A stretch of DNA of 6,199 bases, taken from contig DGPE01000043.1 of the NCBI GenBank assembly GCA_002390305.1, positions 1 to 6,199 on the forward strand. The letters are read 5' to 3'. Origin of the DNA: Micrococcales bacterium UBA4448 (GTDB lineage Bacteria; Actinomycetota; Actinomycetes; Actinomycetales; Microbacteriaceae). Positions 5,234 to 6,199 of the stretch are shown piece by piece; position 1 is the stretch's first letter, and each line of letters opens with the position of its first letter. The translations under genes were made by a program, and so were the position numbers. The notes beneath the pieces were generated by a model that was not told where the DNA came from, searched no databases, and saw only the letters and a program-made list of their open reading frames with translations.

Positions 5234-6199
5234 TTATCCTTCGATGGTTGCATCGGAGTAAAAGTACTTTCCACCAGAGACTTCAATTTTGTTGAAGTTT
5301 TCAAAAATGTAATCAATGCCCTTGGCAGCTGGATCAAAAGTGTTGATCCAGTCACAGTTATTGAACAGGCTTCCGTTGATGATCTGCTTTTCCGTGATCA
5401 TGCCGCGCTCGATCATCAAAACCATTGCGGCAGTCTGGACATAGGTGTTTGCCCCCAAAGGCATTCCAGGATCTCCTCGAAGGTCAAGGTAAGCACGCTT
5501 CAACATCGTTTGCACGTAGTCATCTCTGCCGTCGTCCTTAGCCGCCATGTAAACACCGAAATAATCGGCCGTGCCCTCGGCAAACCAACGCAGGTCATTC
5601 ATGTCATCTTCTTGCCGATTCAAAATCGGACTGCATTGCTTTAGGAGGTAATTGGAAAGCCCGTGATAGGACTCGTGAAAGAATGTCTGCTTCGCAGTGG
5701 TCTTGTCTTGATCAGCGGACCAAGCAACAATTGCGGACCTAGATTCAAAACATGGGTCTGGAGCGGTCGCCACATTTGCCGAGCCCTTGATCCATCTTTC
5801 CACTCGATCTGCTCCCTCGTTGAAGCCGCGGGCGTCCTCGGGATCGCAACCGACTAGGGCCGCCTGCCAGGACCTAAAATACTTCGCTACCTCATCTTGC
5901 TCACTGGGAGAAAGCACGTCGCTGTGCTCTAAGAAGGGATCGCCATCGAATACTTGAGGATCCGGCTCATCGTCTAATTGCTTGCCAATTGGCCACACCA
6001 AGCCCATGAAATCCGTTGGAGGATTTAACATTTCGCCGGTAGCCGCGTTGACCCAGGCAAGAACTTCCGCTGAGCTGATTCCCTTTGCGAAACTCGCGGC
6101 CACCCTGGTTGGCTCCCGGGTGACACTGTCTTGTGTCGCTGATTGAGTCTCATCGGTTGAGGATTCTTGGCTTGGGCTATCTGAGCCCTCATTAGCTTC
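5234..6199 (-). CDS. Secreted gluzincin-type zinc metallopeptidase, probable lipoprotein (N-terminus beyond window)
   Basis: The frame is open from the TAA stop (5236-5234) to the right edge, giving 321 visible residues with no start needed inside the window. The GTG at 6103 could be read as a start, but 32 in-frame codons precede it and encode a Ser/Thr/Glu/Gln-rich stretch typical of the linker after a lipoprotein lipobox. The signal peptide should therefore lie just beyond 6199. Counted from that GTG, the catalytic motif is HESYH at 143-147 (codons 5677-5663; visible residues 175-179), matching HExxH with two zinc-ligand histidines and the catalytic Glu144. About 29 residues on, WFAEGTADYFG (173-183) supplies Glu176 as the likely third ligand, the gluzincin pattern also seen in M1 and peptidase-MA-like families. 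Four cysteines (C86, C118, C157, C250) could form two disulfides, consistent with an extracytoplasmic site. The substrate is unknown. I cannot place it in a specific MEROPS family. Confidence 0.85.
   Translation of the reverse strand, partial: EANEGSDSPSQESSTDETQSATQDSVTREPTRVAASFAKGISSAEVLAWVNAATGEMLNPPTDFMGLVWPIGKQLDDEPDPQVFDGDPFLEHSDVLSPSEQDEVAKYFRSWQAALVGCDPEDARGFNEGADRVERWIKGSANVATAPDPCFESRSAIVAWSADQDKTTAKQTFFHESYHGLSNYLLKQCSPILNRQEDDMNDLRWFAEGTADYFGVYMAAKDDGRDDYVQTMLKRAYLDLRGDPGMPLGANTYVQTAAMVLMIERGMITEKQIINGSLFNNCDWINTFDPAAKGIDYIFENFNKIEVSGGKYFYSDATIEG

Overview
The window looks like a piece of an actinobacterial chromosome of moderate GC, roughly half G+C by eye. A planktonic Microbacteriaceae-type organism is my best guess. 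It rests on style only: GTG starts, a NarL/LuxR-type two-component pair with a multi-pass membrane kinase, and lipoprotein signals. There is no rRNA, tRNA or other phylogenetic marker, so the assignment is an inference.

Layout. Positions 1-534 (+) hold the C-terminal part of an ornithine cyclodeaminase/mu-crystallin family protein whose start lies left of the window. Facing it, across 69 bases, is a two-gene operon on the minus strand: a NarL/LuxR-family response regulator (2902 to 2267) followed after a single base by an eight-pass membrane histidine kinase (2265 to 604). Positions 2903-3115 form a 213-base divergent regulatory region. It holds a 13-bp palindrome, an 8-bp inverted repeat at two-helical-turn spacing, a direct repeat at exactly 30-bp spacing and a GC-rich inverted repeat. 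From it, a large unrecognised lipoprotein of 697 residues is read rightwards (3116-5209, +). Converging on that gene is a second secreted protein on the minus strand (stop at 5234), a gluzincin-type metallopeptidase with an HExxH motif and a downstream WFAEG motif. Its reading frame stays open to the right edge, so its true start, and probably a lipoprotein signal peptide, lie outside the window.

How the genes may work together. The two-component operon and the large lipoprotein gene share a repeat-rich divergent promoter region, the usual arrangement for a local regulator and its target. A second extracytoplasmic protein, a protease, lies tail to tail with the lipoprotein only 24 bases away. 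The hypothesis that a membrane sensor controls a cell-surface lipoprotein/protease module is attractive but inferred from layout. The 697-residue protein matches no family I can name and is the most novel item here. No mobile element, CRISPR array, RNA gene or stretch over 300 bases without a gene was seen.
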